Shown here: one piece after another, positions 1 to 8,650 of the stretch | How positions within the stretch are numbered: position 1 is the first letter of the stretch | How the letters are laid out: every line of letters starts with the position of its first letter | Made by a program: the position numbers and the translations under genes | IMG/VR virus record: IMGVR_UViG_3300027763_000068 | Location: 1 to 59,209 of that record | Source: a virus | DNA: 59,209 nucleotides | Direction: 5' to 3' (one strand) | The notes under the pieces: generated by a model | Told to the model about the DNA's origin: nothing | Databases searched by the model: none | What the model saw: the letters and a program-made list of their open reading frames with translations, nothing else

Positions 1-16
1 GCTATTATTAGATCGT

Positions 17-775
17 TCATTTAAATTCAAAATTCCAATTCGGGCCATACTTTTCTGACATTACTGTTTCCATTTCCTTATACGCTTCTCGGTCTAAATT
101 ATTATACGATTCATCACCCACTTGTTTTTGATAAGTGTATTGACCGTGATGATTAATAACGACACCATCGTACATATAAATTTCTTTTCCTGCTCGATGT
201 AGACTAGTGTAAAAATCTTTACCAGAACCGTAACAACGGGTTAATCTGGGATCCTGACCACCAACAAGATTCCAATCGGACTTTCTGACAAGAATTGGAG
301 ATGTGTCATCCATATTAATAACGCCGTGTTTATTTGGCATTACTCGTCTAAACGCGTTATTACTTGTTGGATCGTATACAGTAAAGCGATCACCAATCCA
401 AATTTTAGTTGCTTCTTGATTTAAGGCAGGATGGACTACAGCTACTTGTTCATTAGCTTCCATAAATTGAACCATATCGTAAAGGATATCTGGTCCATCT
501 TTAAATGTCATGTCATTATGAAAATAAAATACGTATTTAACATCTGGTTTTCTATTAAAATAATGAGCACCCAGTAAAATAGCACCCATCGTTCGTGTGT
601 TTACCAAAGACTTTATTGTAGTATATTTTGATGGTGCAGCTTTATCTGAAGCGTTATCAACTACACAAATTTCATAATTTGTCCTGTTTAAATTTTTAAC
701 AAGACTCTCATATACGTAATCAGTTTCTTCTGGCAGATTATAGTTTAAAAGCGCAATACCAACTTTTGGTGTCAT
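17..775 (-). CDS. GT2-like glycosyltransferase (paralogue A)
   Basis: Predicted GT-A fold glycosyltransferase of 252 residues that would move a sugar from a nucleotide-sugar donor. The N-terminus (VGIALLNYN, residues 5-13) and the VVDNASD segment near residue 39 are the nucleotide-binding part of family 2. The usual DxD metal motif is replaced by HND near residue 87. It resembles the two genes at 2983-3801 and 3794-4552, sharing the KYTT block and the spacing to the xND motif. It is the last complete gene on the left and follows the cupin gene with a short gap, so it probably belongs to the same sugar operon. A TGA stop closes it inside the window. Substrate unknown. Confidence 0.8.
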   Translation of the reverse strand: MTPKVGIALLNYNLPEETDYVYESLVKNLNRTNYEICVVDNASDKAAPSKYTTIKSLVNTRTMGAILLGAHYFNRKPDVKYVFYFHNDMTFKDGPDILYDMVQFMEANEQVAVVHPALNQEATKIWIGDRFTVYDPTSNNAFRRVMPNKHGVINMDDTSPILVRKSDWNLVGGQDPRLTRCYGSGKDFYTSLHRAGKEIYMYDGVVINHHGQYTYQKQVGDESYNNLDREAYKEMETVMSEKYGPNWNFEFK

Positions 776-786
776 GATGTAGATCC

Positions 787-1098
787 TTATGTGATATATT
801 TATCTCCGATTACGGAGGGAGTTTTAATTACAACAATACACGCGTCTTCCAAGCATTCAAATTTGTTTTCTACGTCTGGAAGTACTGTGACTATTTGACC
901 TTGTTTAAAAGTTTGGTTAAGCATACTAACAGTTCCGTATAAAATTATACTATATTCTGTTGCCACTTTATGATAGTGCTTTTCTTCTTTGTCTCCTGCT
1001 TTATAATATTTAATACCAACTTCAATGTCTTTGGTTTTGAATAGTGCAGGTTCAAAGTCTCCAACCAGCCATCCCTTTGTAAATTCTTCTAAGTTCAT
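787..1098 (-). CDS. Small single-domain cupin protein
   Basis: A 103-residue protein with the cupin metal motif HYH at residues 41-43 followed by E48 and G55, the spacing of cupin motif 1, and a Gly-rich turn near residue 67 for motif 2. Cupins next to sugar-nucleotide enzymes often act as sugar isomerases or epimerases or simply bind small metabolites; the sequence does not say which. It overlaps the start of nothing but touches the nucleotidyltransferase gene by 4 nt (ATGA-type coupling), so the two are translated together. The family assignment is good, the function unknown. Confidence 0.75.
   Translation of the reverse strand: MNLEEFTKGWLVGDFEPALFKTKDIEVGIKYYKAGDKEEKHYHKVATEYSIILYGTVSMLNQTFKQGQIVTVLPDVENKFECLEDACIVVIKTPSVIGDKYIT
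797..804 (-). promoter_or_regulatory. Possible late promoter octamer (GATAAATA) before the leftmost glycosyltransferase
   Basis: On the minus strand the octamer GATAAATA differs by one base from the T4 late consensus TATAAATA. It is followed by an AAGGAT Shine-Dalgarno-like stretch and then the ATG at 775, which is a workable promoter-leader-start arrangement. It lies inside the end of the cupin gene, so chance is a real alternative in AT-rich DNA. Confidence 0.3.
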
Positions 1099-1808
1099 TT
1101 TTGTTTCAAGTAAGCGTTAAGATCTTCTGGAGTACCAATACCGTGCATCTTATCTACGTAGAATGGAATCAACATTTTTCCGTCTGCTACGTATTCATTA
1201 TATACCGGAGCTACATAAAACTCATTATTGACTCTGATGTTTTTGCTGATCATTTGTTCTGCGTATTTAACAAACTCTGAACCTTTTCGATACCAGTAAA
1301 TACCACAAGTTGCTATATTTGAAATAGGATTCTTTTCTTGTAGTTCTGTGATTATACCACGAGAATTGACTCGAACAAATGACCATTTAGGATGGACCGC
1401 ATTAAAAGTAAACACAATTCCGTCTGCAGCAGTTAAAGATTTTAGTAGTTTAAAGTTTTCTGCAGAATACTCAAGAACCTGATCGGAATTAGCAATCAGC
1501 AATTCTTCATCGTCGTTTATAAGTTCTTTGGCAAGCAAAGCAGTACAAGCTGCTCCTTCGGTCAGGCCGTCAACTTCTACTATCTTAAACTTACCATTAG
1601 TAATTCTATCTAATGTGGTTTTTAAACCGCTATACTTTTGTAGATGTTCTTTGCGAACTAAGAAAATGTAAGTGGCATCAAAATCAAGATTTTCAACAAC
1701 CACTTGAATCATTGGTTTGCCATCAACATCAATCAAAGGTTTTGGAAAAGTGTACCCTTCTTTGGCAAATCGACTACCTTCTCCTGCCATTGGAATTAAT
1801 ATTTTCAT
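1095..1808 (-). CDS. Sugar-1-phosphate nucleotidyltransferase
   Basis: A 237-residue NTP_transferase protein that should activate a sugar-1-phosphate with an NTP to give a nucleotide sugar. The N-terminal signature is clear: PMAGEGSRF (residues 6-14) for the nucleotide loop, then PKPLI (residues 23-27) with the catalytic lysine. ANSDQV near residue 106 stands where the family has its metal-binding aspartate. Length matches single-domain family members without the hexapeptide C-terminal domain. It overlaps the cupin and FkbM genes by 4 nt on each side, a tight operon. It would supply donor sugar for the glycosyltransferases nearby; the sugar and base specificity cannot be read from the sequence. 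Confidence 0.88.
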   Translation of the reverse strand: MKILIPMAGEGSRFAKEGYTFPKPLIDVDGKPMIQVVVENLDFDATYIFLVRKEHLQKYSGLKTTLDRITNGKFKIVEVDGLTEGAACTALLAKELINDDEELLIANSDQVLEYSAENFKLLKSLTAADGIVFTFNAVHPKWSFVRVNSRGIITELQEKNPISNIATCGIYWYRKGSEFVKYAEQMISKNIRVNNEFYVAPVYNEYVADGKMLIPFYVDKMHGIGTPEDLNAYLKQK

Positions 1809-2368
1809 TCTGGCCTCTTATAACTGCTGTGTACGTATACGTCATCTTGGCGATTGATGCAGCCCATTAAATTATAACCAAACTTACTTAAATATTCTCT
1901 GCTAATTCTAGCTCTTTCTAATCCGCCTTCTCGGTACTCATCTACTTCAAAGGTTATAATATTAAATTTATATTTGTTCAGTGGTAGCTTTGCAAGGCAC
2001 TTCATAGTAATATCAGGTGGTTCAAGATCTAAAGACAGATAATCGATTGTTTCTGGCATGTTGTTTTCTTGAAATACCTTTTCATAATCTAAAGCCAAAG
2101 CATCTGTTACCATATGTTTTGTTTGTGGTCTGTGTGATCTCCAAGTTTCACCACCATTATCTCTCATGTCTTGAATATCAATACCAATTCCTCTCCAATT
2201 AAAAGTTGCTTCAAAAACAAAAGTATTGCTGATACTCATTGGCATTGCACAACCAATATCAACAAATGTTCCGTTATATTTTACACCAAGAAAATCAAGA
2301 ACTGCTCGGTCTTGTCCTATTTCACTCTTAAAATTTAAATGACTGATATACTTGTCTAAATTTTGCAT
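1805..2368 (-). CDS. FkbM-like methyltransferase
   Basis: A 187-residue SAM-dependent methyltransferase of the FkbM type. Motif I is TFVDIGC (residues 34-40), the acidic end of strand 2 is GIDIQD (near residue 64), and a YLSLDLEPPD block follows, the place where FkbM proteins carry their SxDxEG signature. FkbM enzymes methylate hydroxyls of sugars and other small molecules, which suits the glycosyltransferase context. It overlaps the nucleotidyltransferase by 4 nt and follows the HAD gene by 12 nt. Acceptor unknown. Confidence 0.75.
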   Translation of the reverse strand: MQNLDKYISHLNFKSEIGQDRAVLDFLGVKYNGTFVDIGCAMPMSISNTFVFEATFNWRGIGIDIQDMRDNGGETWRSHRPQTKHMVTDALALDYEKVFQENNMPETIDYLSLDLEPPDITMKCLAKLPLNKYKFNIITFEVDEYREGGLERARISREYLSKFGYNLMGCINRQDDVYVHSSYKRPE

Positions 2369-2380
2369 AATTTAATCATC

Positions 2381-2986
2381 CTAAAAAGATTTTGTTATTG
2401 TATCTATATTAACTTCACTAGTATTTTTCACAACTAAAAGATGTTTTGCAACAGATGCCACTGCTGCTTGTATTCCTTTTTCCGAATCTTCCACACATAA
2501 AACGTTTAATGGATTTGTATCCAATAACTGAATTGCGCGATTATAACATTCGGGGTGTGGCTTGTTTTTTGATACGTCTTCGTTTGTTATTACAATATCC
2601 ATATACTGTAATTGCCCGGTGGCTCTAAGCATTTCCTCTGCAGTTTCTCTTATTGAATTTGTAACACATGCTATTTTTATATTTTGCTGTTTTAAAAACT
2701 CGTGAAGTTTTACTTTTTCTTCCATAATTTTAGCATTAGATCTTATTGTTTCTAATGTAAAATCTTGTTTTAGTCTATTAATTTTTTTGGCTTCTTCTCC
2801 GATTATTCCTAACATTTCTAGCTTGACATGAGTAGGCAATCCATTGAAAGAAGCAAGATGGGCATCTCTACTTATACAAGCGTGTCCTAAAGCCTGTAAT
2901 GCCTTATTAAGGGCTTCGTAATGCCAATCGCAAGCGTCTACCAATACTCCATCTAAATCAAATAATACGGCTTCTATCATACTCAT
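2381..2986 (-). CDS. HAD-superfamily phosphatase/phosphomutase (beta-PGM-like)
   Basis: A 201-residue HAD hydrolase. Motif I FDLDGVLVD places the catalytic aspartates at D10 and D12; motif II is CVTNS; the lysine motif is NKPHPE; motif IV is CVEDSEKG. A helical cap lies between motifs I and II, as in beta-phosphoglucomutase and sugar-phosphate phosphatases. With the neighbouring nucleotidyltransferase and cupin it may form a small pathway making a modified nucleotide sugar; whether it removes or moves phosphate cannot be told. ATGA overlap with the upstream glycosyltransferase. Confidence 0.88.
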   Translation of the reverse strand: MSMIEAVLFDLDGVLVDACDWHYEALNKALQALGHACISRDAHLASFNGLPTHVKLEMLGIIGEEAKKINRLKQDFTLETIRSNAKIMEEKVKLHEFLKQQNIKIACVTNSIRETAEEMLRATGQLQYMDIVITNEDVSKNKPHPECYNRAIQLLDTNPLNVLCVEDSEKGIQAAVASVAKHLLVVKNTSEVNIDTITKSF

Positions 2987-3801
2987 CCCCTATATCCATC
3001 ATTCATTGACAGCCAAAGATAAAGTGCTTCTTTAGAAACATCAGCGGGAACACCCTCCATAAGAATTTGCATCCAATCTAAACCATACTTTTGTTGAAAT
3101 CCTTCATGCATATTCTTTCTGGCTAGTTGAATAAATTGATTTCCATCCATTATTTGTTTTGTTTTTTCTTTATTTTTATATGAAGTAAACGGATCGTGAA
3201 AAATACCAACTTTGTCTGAGATATACGTTTTAAATCCATTATTGTGAAGCTGGTATGGCATATCATAATCCAAACCCCAACCATAGAAAAATCTATTGTC
3301 TAAAAAATCTTCTCCACACGCATCCCATGCTTTTGCGGAAATCATTGGGCATATGATTTCACAGAAACTTTCTTTACGAACTCCCCCATCGGTTACCTTA
3401 CCTAATCTAGTGTGCGGTGGATATATGTTGGATTGATACGGTGCAATTTGGCCGCAATCCGGCAAAGCTTTCATATCATGATATAAGGTACTAATAATAT
3501 CAGAATCATCAATAAACTTGGCATCATTCACAAAAAGCATATACGCATCGTATTTTTTTCCGGTCTTGTATTTTAATACTGAGTCTGCATACGATTTTAA
3601 TAGATTGAACCCCCGGGTCATTCTACAACCATCAGAAACCCATAAGGTAATATACTTTGAAAAATTACCAATAGAAGAACCGGTTTCTATCACGTGAAGA
3701 TCATAATCTACCCCCTTGGTTCTCTTTACTATTCCTTCGCAAAGAGCATCGGTTAATTCTGGATAATTATGACTAACAACCAATACACACACTTTACTCA
3801 T
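2983..3801 (-). CDS. GT2-like glycosyltransferase (paralogue B)
   Basis: A 272-residue predicted GT-A glycosyltransferase. It starts CVLVVSHNYPELTD, and carries the RMTRGFN block (near residue 61) shared with the next gene, and a VND motif (near residue 92) where DxD is expected. The C-terminal half has WGLDYDMPYQL, the acidic 'ED'-like segment of family 2 that holds the catalytic base. It overlaps the upstream glycosyltransferase by 8 nt and the HAD gene by 4 nt. One of three paralogues in the cluster; acceptor unknown. Confidence 0.8.
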   Translation of the reverse strand: MSKVCVLVVSHNYPELTDALCEGIVKRTKGVDYDLHVIETGSSIGNFSKYITLWVSDGCRMTRGFNLLKSYADSVLKYKTGKKYDAYMLFVNDAKFIDDSDIISTLYHDMKALPDCGQIAPYQSNIYPPHTRLGKVTDGGVRKESFCEIICPMISAKAWDACGEDFLDNRFFYGWGLDYDMPYQLHNNGFKTYISDKVGIFHDPFTSYKNKEKTKQIMDGNQFIQLARKNMHEGFQQKYGLDWMQILMEGVPADVSKEALYLWLSMNDGYRG

Positions 3802-4552
3802 ACCATTCTCCTACATGATCTGTAAATGTTTTTTTAAACAGTTCGTTCCAATTTATTCCATACTGATTATTTAATACCGAATACATTTCTCTAAAAGCAG
3901 AACTGTAATACTGTTTTCTGTCTTTGAATTTACAATCAAAGCCATTATCATATGTAGACGAAGTATTATGCATCACTATTAAATCGTGATTTATCCCTAC
4001 TTGCATTTCATTTTTTCTTGCCAGATACGAGGTCTCTTGATCTATTCCCCAACCCAAAAATAAATTGTGATTGAATGCACCACCCACAGCTTCTAAACAG
4101 CGTTTAGAAAACATTGGGCAAACAAAATCGTATTCCACTACAATCTTTACTCCAGATTGTTTTTTATTTTTGATATCATAGGACACCCTAACATTTTGAT
4201 CCATGGAAGGATGTAATATTCCTATGTTTGGATATTTGCTCATTCTTTGTAGCATGTTTTCTAGTGGATCAGTATCAGACACAAAATAACAATCATTTGT
4301 GAAGAACCAAAAATAATTGTAATCTTGACCCGATTCTTTTGCGAGCTTTATGATTTCATTGAACCCTCTAGTCATTCTGCAGTTCTTTTGGCCCCGATTA
4401 GTTGTATACTTTGAAATTTTATCTGGAGAAGAACCGTTATCGTAAACCATTAAATCGTAAGGGATGTTTATACGCAATTTAAGATTTTCAACCAAACGAT
4501 CAGTTAATTCTGGATTATTATAACTCAATATTGCAATTAAAGTTTTCATCAT
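3794..4552 (-). CDS. GT2-like glycosyltransferase (paralogue C)
   Basis: A 252-residue GT-A protein closely resembling its downstream neighbour: the TLIAILSYNNPELTD start, KYTTN and CRMTRGFNE blocks, FFTND in the metal-motif position and GWGIDQETSY for the catalytic acidic segment. The similarity suggests tandem duplication followed by divergence, so the two enzymes may act successively on one glycan. Its ATG is followed by a second ATG, and the stop of the preceding gene overlaps the start by 1 nt. Confidence 0.8.
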   Translation of the reverse strand: MMKTLIAILSYNNPELTDRLVENLKLRINIPYDLMVYDNGSSPDKISKYTTNRGQKNCRMTRGFNEIIKLAKESGQDYNYFWFFTNDCYFVSDTDPLENMLQRMSKYPNIGILHPSMDQNVRVSYDIKNKKQSGVKIVVEYDFVCPMFSKRCLEAVGGAFNHNLFLGWGIDQETSYLARKNEMQVGINHDLIVMHNTSSTYDNGFDCKFKDRKQYYSSAFREMYSVLNNQYGINWNELFKKTFTDHVGEWYE

Positions 4553-5235
4553 TATTCGCCGTAAAGATTAATACAATATTGTTTTTCTGATTCTAATAAT
4601 CCACTGTCTTTGTTTTGCATTTGATTATCATGCACACGATTAGCAATTAAAGGATCTTGGATTATTATTGGGGTACCATGTTTAATATATAAACGTTTAT
4701 ACATTTCGCAATCAATCAGTAAAGCAAGATTTTCATCAAAATACTCTTTATTTCTCATAGTTAAAACACTCGGAGAACTAATAGTGTTAGCTCCGTGGTG
4801 AATTTTATCCTGATAATATGGTATTAGTCTGTCATAAAGCATATGGATAGATTTTGCATGTCCACATCCACTAAGTAACCATTGTTTATCTTCATTTACA
4901 TAAAATGCTTTTACAATTTTTGTTAAAGCACTGTCGTCTATAAAAAAATCATCAGCGCACATTGTTTTTATTAAATCACCAGTGCAGTGTTTGATTGCAT
5001 TGTTTATATTTGGACCTATTTTTCTATCAAGGTGTTTTGAGTCCAAATACACAATATTCATCATTTCAGCGTACACGCCAACTAGCTTTTTAGTTTTATC
5101 GTCAATACTTTGATCACTAATAACAACTTCATAATTAGAATAGTCTTGTTTTTTTATGCTGTTTAGTAATTCAGAAATAAACAACCACCCTAATCCGTGG
5201 CATTCATATGCTGGTATGGCTATAGAAATTTTCAT
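4552..5235 (-). CDS. Family 2 glycosyltransferase
   Basis: A 227-residue protein with the classic family 2 N-terminus ISIAIPAYE (residues 3-11), YEVVISDQSIDD for the nucleotide-binding loop, and CADDFF (residues 93-98) as the metal-binding DxD-type motif. It ends near residue 227, so it is a single catalytic domain without membrane segments and is presumably cytoplasmic. It is more canonical than the three xND paralogues around it. Sits 3 nt after the preceding gene. Donor and acceptor cannot be predicted. Confidence 0.85.
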   Translation of the reverse strand: MKISIAIPAYECHGLGWLFISELLNSIKKQDYSNYEVVISDQSIDDKTKKLVGVYAEMMNIVYLDSKHLDRKIGPNINNAIKHCTGDLIKTMCADDFFIDDSALTKIVKAFYVNEDKQWLLSGCGHAKSIHMLYDRLIPYYQDKIHHGANTISSPSVLTMRNKEYFDENLALLIDCEMYKRLYIKHGTPIIIQDPLIANRVHDNQMQNKDSGLLESEKQYCINLYGE

Positions 5236-5238
5236 TTA

Positions 5239-5931
5239 TTATTGTTGTATTTTTTTATTTTCGTATTCTGCGCTCTTATTCGGATCAATATCTGGATGAG
5301 GATTCCAATCTGATAATGGTTTATCTTTTAAATAACGAACAACTGAATACGGATTTAATTTATATTTCCATTTTGATTGACATCTCATACCCCACTCCAC
5401 ATCTTCTCCCATGCCCCATATTAAATTATTATTTAAAGGATTTTGTGACATGAAATTCTTTTTTGCACACCAATACGCGCCATTAATGTACATTTGATTT
5501 GTTTTAGAATTATCACTGTAATCTAAAAATTTAAGTGGTCGATGCTGTGTAAACCAGTCTCTGTGTCTAAGACCATTTTTCATTCTAACTGGATTCATAC
5601 AAACATCCCAGTCGTAACCAAACTGCTCGTAACCATCATACCAGCCTTCGCATAAACCAATATAATCATGCAAAAAACATACATTATCAAATTTAGAATT
5701 TTGTATTATAAAATTCTTTTTAGCTGTTATCCAACCAGGTCTGATGCTCTCATCAAAAATATAATAATTAATATCGATATCGTTTGTCAATAAAGACTTA
5801 ACATTGTCAGAATAAGGACCAACAAGTATAATTTCAAATTTTTCTTTTTTTAAATTATTTTGATTTTTTATAGATTTTATTATTCCATCTATAAACTCAT
5901 CATTATAAAAACAAATACCAAAAGTCCACAT
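5239..5931 (-). CDS. GT-A type glycosyltransferase-like protein
   Basis: A 230-residue protein starting TFGICFYND with KFEIILVGPY further on, a divergent GT-A nucleotide-binding half. HDYIGL (near residue 88) is the candidate for the metal motif, and WGMGEDVEWGMRCQ (near residue 173) matches the GxGEDxE segment that ends the catalytic domain in galactosyl- and GalNAc-transferases. That GEDVE block gives most of the support. No transmembrane segment is visible. Part of the sugar operon, just upstream of the family 2 gene. Confidence 0.72.
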   Translation of the reverse strand: MWTFGICFYNDEFIDGIIKSIKNQNNLKKEKFEIILVGPYSDNVKSLLTNDIDINYYIFDESIRPGWITAKKNFIIQNSKFDNVCFLHDYIGLCEGWYDGYEQFGYDWDVCMNPVRMKNGLRHRDWFTQHRPLKFLDYSDNSKTNQMYINGAYWCAKKNFMSQNPLNNNLIWGMGEDVEWGMRCQSKWKYKLNPYSVVRYLKDKPLSDWNPHPDIDPNKSAEYENKKIQQ

Positions 5932-5940
5932 AAAATATCC

Positions 5941-6729
5941 TCACATATTAAATTTAACACCATCAATCATAACAAAAGATTCATTATCGCCTTTATCGTG
6001 AATTTCGCTGGTGTGTGCTATTTCGTTATTTAATTCCACCTGTAAATAATTTGTTGTTAAAAACGCGTTCATTCCACCAAATACTGCTTGACCTATTGGT
6101 GGTTTTTGCACACACCTTAAAATATAATTATCTGCTGGAAGCATAAATCCCAAATCGTTTATTGGTTTTAATAATTTTTCAGCACCAGATTTAGTTAAAA
6201 TATAACCAGTAGTTCCTTCTGCAATTTCCCAGAATGAGGATTGTTGTGTTGCTACTATTTCTATTTTATTAGTTAAATGAGAAAATATTCTTTTTCCATT
6301 AACAAAATTTGGAGAATTTCTTTGGCAAAATATTAAATCTATACCATCTAATGGTTGGTTTTCAATAAAATATTTTAAAGTGTTTCCATCAAATAAAGGT
6401 TTACCATCATCCTCCAGAATAAGATAAGCGTCTGCATCGTCTGTTGAGAGTTGTTTCCAAAGGCAATAATGACTTATTAAACAACCTATTTCTCCTATTT
6501 TAAACCAACCCCTTCCTCTGAAGGAATCGCTACTGGAAACATCAAGATTTAAAGGAAATTTAAAATCTTTAAAATAAAAAGTCTTATCTTCTCTTTTTAT
6601 AGAATCCCTATCTGCTGCATCAAAAAAAGAAAAATCTATATTTTTTGTTTTTAAATATTCTTCTACTGTTTTTCTTCTGTCAGAAGTAATCCTACTGATT
6701 ACTTTTGTTTTAATTTTTTGTAATTTCAT
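5941..6729 (-). CDS. Glycosyltransferase family 25 (LPS-type)
   Basis: A 262-residue family 25 enzyme, the group that includes LPS beta-galactosyltransferases such as LgtB/LgtE. Visible marks are the N-terminal ISRITSDRRKTVEEYL with the RR pair, FFDAAD (residues 35-40), GEIGCLISHYCLWKQL (residues 79-94) and YLILEDD (residues 102-108), which is the family's metal-binding motif. Family members usually extend LPS core chains, supporting a role on a surface glycan. It overlaps the GT10 gene by 20 nt. Confidence 0.88.
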   Translation of the reverse strand: MKLQKIKTKVISRITSDRRKTVEEYLKTKNIDFSFFDAADRDSIKREDKTFYFKDFKFPLNLDVSSSDSFRGRGWFKIGEIGCLISHYCLWKQLSTDDADAYLILEDDGKPLFDGNTLKYFIENQPLDGIDLIFCQRNSPNFVNGKRIFSHLTNKIEIVATQQSSFWEIAEGTTGYILTKSGAEKLLKPINDLGFMLPADNYILRCVQKPPIGQAVFGGMNAFLTTNYLQVELNNEIAHTSEIHDKGDNESFVMIDGVKFNM

Positions 6730-7588
6730 TAATTAAACTCTCATATAAAAAATCATCAGCCAGCTTCATTTTTTGTAATGCTGCTAAATTATCATTAGCT
6801 GCTTGTATTTTATTTAGATACAATTCTCGTGTTAGTGTATTTAAAATTTTAAATTCTCTTTCGAGTTCTAGGAATATAATTCCTTCTTTGTTAAAAGTGT
6901 TTGGTATATTTTTTGTGCCCAAATAAATTGGAATAGTACCAACAGCAAAACAGTCTGTTAGTTTTTCTGTCCAATAAGAATCGTATTGGCCATTCTCTAT
7001 TACTATACTAAACATATAATCCTTTAAACCATCTATTTTTGTGTTCCATGGATTGTGTGGATCTATTACTGTTCTTGGTGTTCCGTGAGCACCGCCAAAA
7101 ACATCAAATCCCAAATCTAAAGCAAGTCTTGCTATTTGGTGTCTATACACATGTCCTTCTGTCATTTTTTTAGGCGAACAAAACATAGAACATAATTTTG
7201 ATTTAGGATACATGTTCCAATCTTGTTTTTTAATCCACGGATAATTACTTCCATTCGGACAATACACAAAATTTGAATTTAAATTCAAAAGAGTTTGATC
7301 ACATGTAAATATTTTATTATAATAATCATCAAATAATAATTTATAATTATTAATTAAAAAATCATAAACGTTTGGAATGATAAATCGAGATTCACATACC
7401 CATCCAAATCGTTTTATTTTAGAAGTATTAATATCTGGTTGCATTAACAACCCCCGATCGATATGAACTTCGTAATCTCCGGGTTCTAGAGACCAATCAA
7501 AATTTGCTGGTTTTAAATTTGAACAAGAAGAATAATTTATATCAAAAGGAGCACCAATACCTCTTATCTTGTGCCGGGGCATTGCCAT
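6710..7588 (-). CDS. Glycosyltransferase family 10 (fucosyltransferase-like)
   Basis: A 292-residue protein whose C-terminal half carries the alpha-1,3-fucosyltransferase motif of family 10: YMFSIVIENGQ (residues 191-201), then YWTEKLTDCFAVGTIPIYLG (residues 205-224). This region binds GDP-fucose in known members. The N-terminal acceptor domain is divergent. The start at 7588 lies 25 nt inside the upstream gene but has a good GAGGAA ribosome site about ten bases before it, so the overlap looks real. Donor sugar is probably GDP-fucose or a related GDP sugar, an inference from family only. Confidence 0.85.
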   Translation of the reverse strand: MAMPRHKIRGIGAPFDINYSSCSNLKPANFDWSLEPGDYEVHIDRGLLMQPDINTSKIKRFGWVCESRFIIPNVYDFLINNYKLLFDDYYNKIFTCDQTLLNLNSNFVYCPNGSNYPWIKKQDWNMYPKSKLCSMFCSPKKMTEGHVYRHQIARLALDLGFDVFGGAHGTPRTVIDPHNPWNTKIDGLKDYMFSIVIENGQYDSYWTEKLTDCFAVGTIPIYLGTKNIPNTFNKEGIIFLELEREFKILNTLTRELYLNKIQAANDNLAALQKMKLADDFLYESLINEITKN

Positions 7589-8205
7589 GCTATTAATTCC
7601 TCGTTCATTCCAAGATCTTTTAGTGCTTGTTTCTTGGAATCCACATCAGCCAATCCCATTACAATAAATGAATTTTCATTTTCTTGACCAGGCCAAGCAC
7701 AATATTCTGGTCCTATAAATTTCATGTAAAATCCTTCTTTTTGATAAAAAGTATGCAAAAGACCAATAAGCGTTTCGTGGTCAAACCATTTACCAGTATT
7801 TGCCATCTGATTTGATATCTGCATCCAATGTTGTAAAAATTCTAATACTTTAGAATTGAATGCAAGATAGATTGGTGAAGCTTTTGCCGCATGTAACTTA
7901 TTAGCAGAACAAGATACTACAAGATCTGTGCTATTATTAGCAAAATGATCAAATACGTCTAATCCTTTTCTAACATCAGAATCGATGTCTAACCAAACAA
8001 CAGGTTTTTGTTTTTCTACTAACATTCTATAAATGAATGAAGGTTTACTTAAACAATTCTTTTGATATGTTCCTTGAGACGGCTTGTCTCTAATATCAAA
8101 AGGAATATTTAAACTGCTTAATTGAAAAGCTAATCTTTTAGCATGATCACTGTAATAAGTTTTGCCGTCTATATCACTAAAAAAAGAAATCACTTCAGTT
8201 TGCAT
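7564..8205 (-). CDS. Putative DxD nucleotide-sugar transferase
   Basis: A 213-residue protein with WLDIDSD (residues 71-77), the DxD motif of nucleotide-diphospho-sugar transferases, preceded by KPSFIYRMLVEKQKPVV, the helix-strand layout typical of that fold, and followed by FDHETL near residue 142. It is the first gene of the sugar cluster after regA, separated by 2 nt, so the replisome operon runs directly into the sugar genes. Exact family less certain than for its neighbours. Confidence 0.68.
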   Translation of the reverse strand: MQTEVISFFSDIDGKTYYSDHAKRLAFQLSSLNIPFDIRDKPSQGTYQKNCLSKPSFIYRMLVEKQKPVVWLDIDSDVRKGLDVFDHFANNSTDLVVSCSANKLHAAKASPIYLAFNSKVLEFLQHWMQISNQMANTGKWFDHETLIGLLHTFYQKEGFYMKFIGPEYCAWPGQENENSFIVMGLADVDSKKQALKDLGMNEELIAWQCPGTR

Positions 8206-8207
8206 AA

Positions 8208-8612
8208 TTAAGAGTTTCCTATATGGTATTTAGGCACCAGTTGCCATTCTTTCTTTTCTTTATGAGGAATAATTTTTAGTTGAGCCAAAGAAATAATTGG
8301 TTCTTTGTACTCGTCTGGATCCACAGCTTCTACTAGTCCCCATTCCACCAGAAGCTTTACAATCATGTTACGACGGCCAAGATCTGTATCGTCTATATCT
8401 GTTTCTAAACCGTCTAGATCAAGCATTTCTTTAAAATGCATGATAGCGTATCTACCACGTTTGTGGAGGATATGACAACTTTGATACAACTTTTTTTCTT
8501 TCTTAGACGACACACCCATTCGGGTAAGAGTCTCTTTTACCTTGAGAAAATCGTCTTTAGATTTTAGTTTGATTTCAACTCCAAGGCCATCAAAAATATC
8601 TTCGGGTTCCAT
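8208..8612 (-). CDS. regA: RegA translational repressor
   Basis: A 134-residue homologue of T4 RegA (122 residues), which binds start regions of early mRNAs and blocks their translation. The core is recognisable: LKSKDDFLKVKETLTRMGV, SCHILHKRGRYAIMHFKEM and the DLGRRNMIVKLLVEWGLVE stretch near residues 76-95. It occupies the same place as in T4, directly after gp62. The 38-bp leader between gp62 and regA is unusually long for this operon and has weak GGAATAT pairing to ribosomes, a possible site of autoregulation as known in T4. Confidence 0.93.
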   Translation of the reverse strand: MEPEDIFDGLGVEIKLKSKDDFLKVKETLTRMGVSSKKEKKLYQSCHILHKRGRYAIMHFKEMLDLDGLETDIDDTDLGRRNMIVKLLVEWGLVEAVDPDEYKEPIISLAQLKIIPHKEKKEWQLVPKYHIGNS

Positions 8613-8650
8613 TATATTCCGCTTTCATTAAAAAATTCAGTAATACGGAA

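Noticed and set aside
8613-8650. Inverted repeat ATTCCG/CGGAAT before regA as a terminator
   Set aside because: Six-base stem with a loop of over 20 bases and no U-tail on either strand; at most a weak leader structure.
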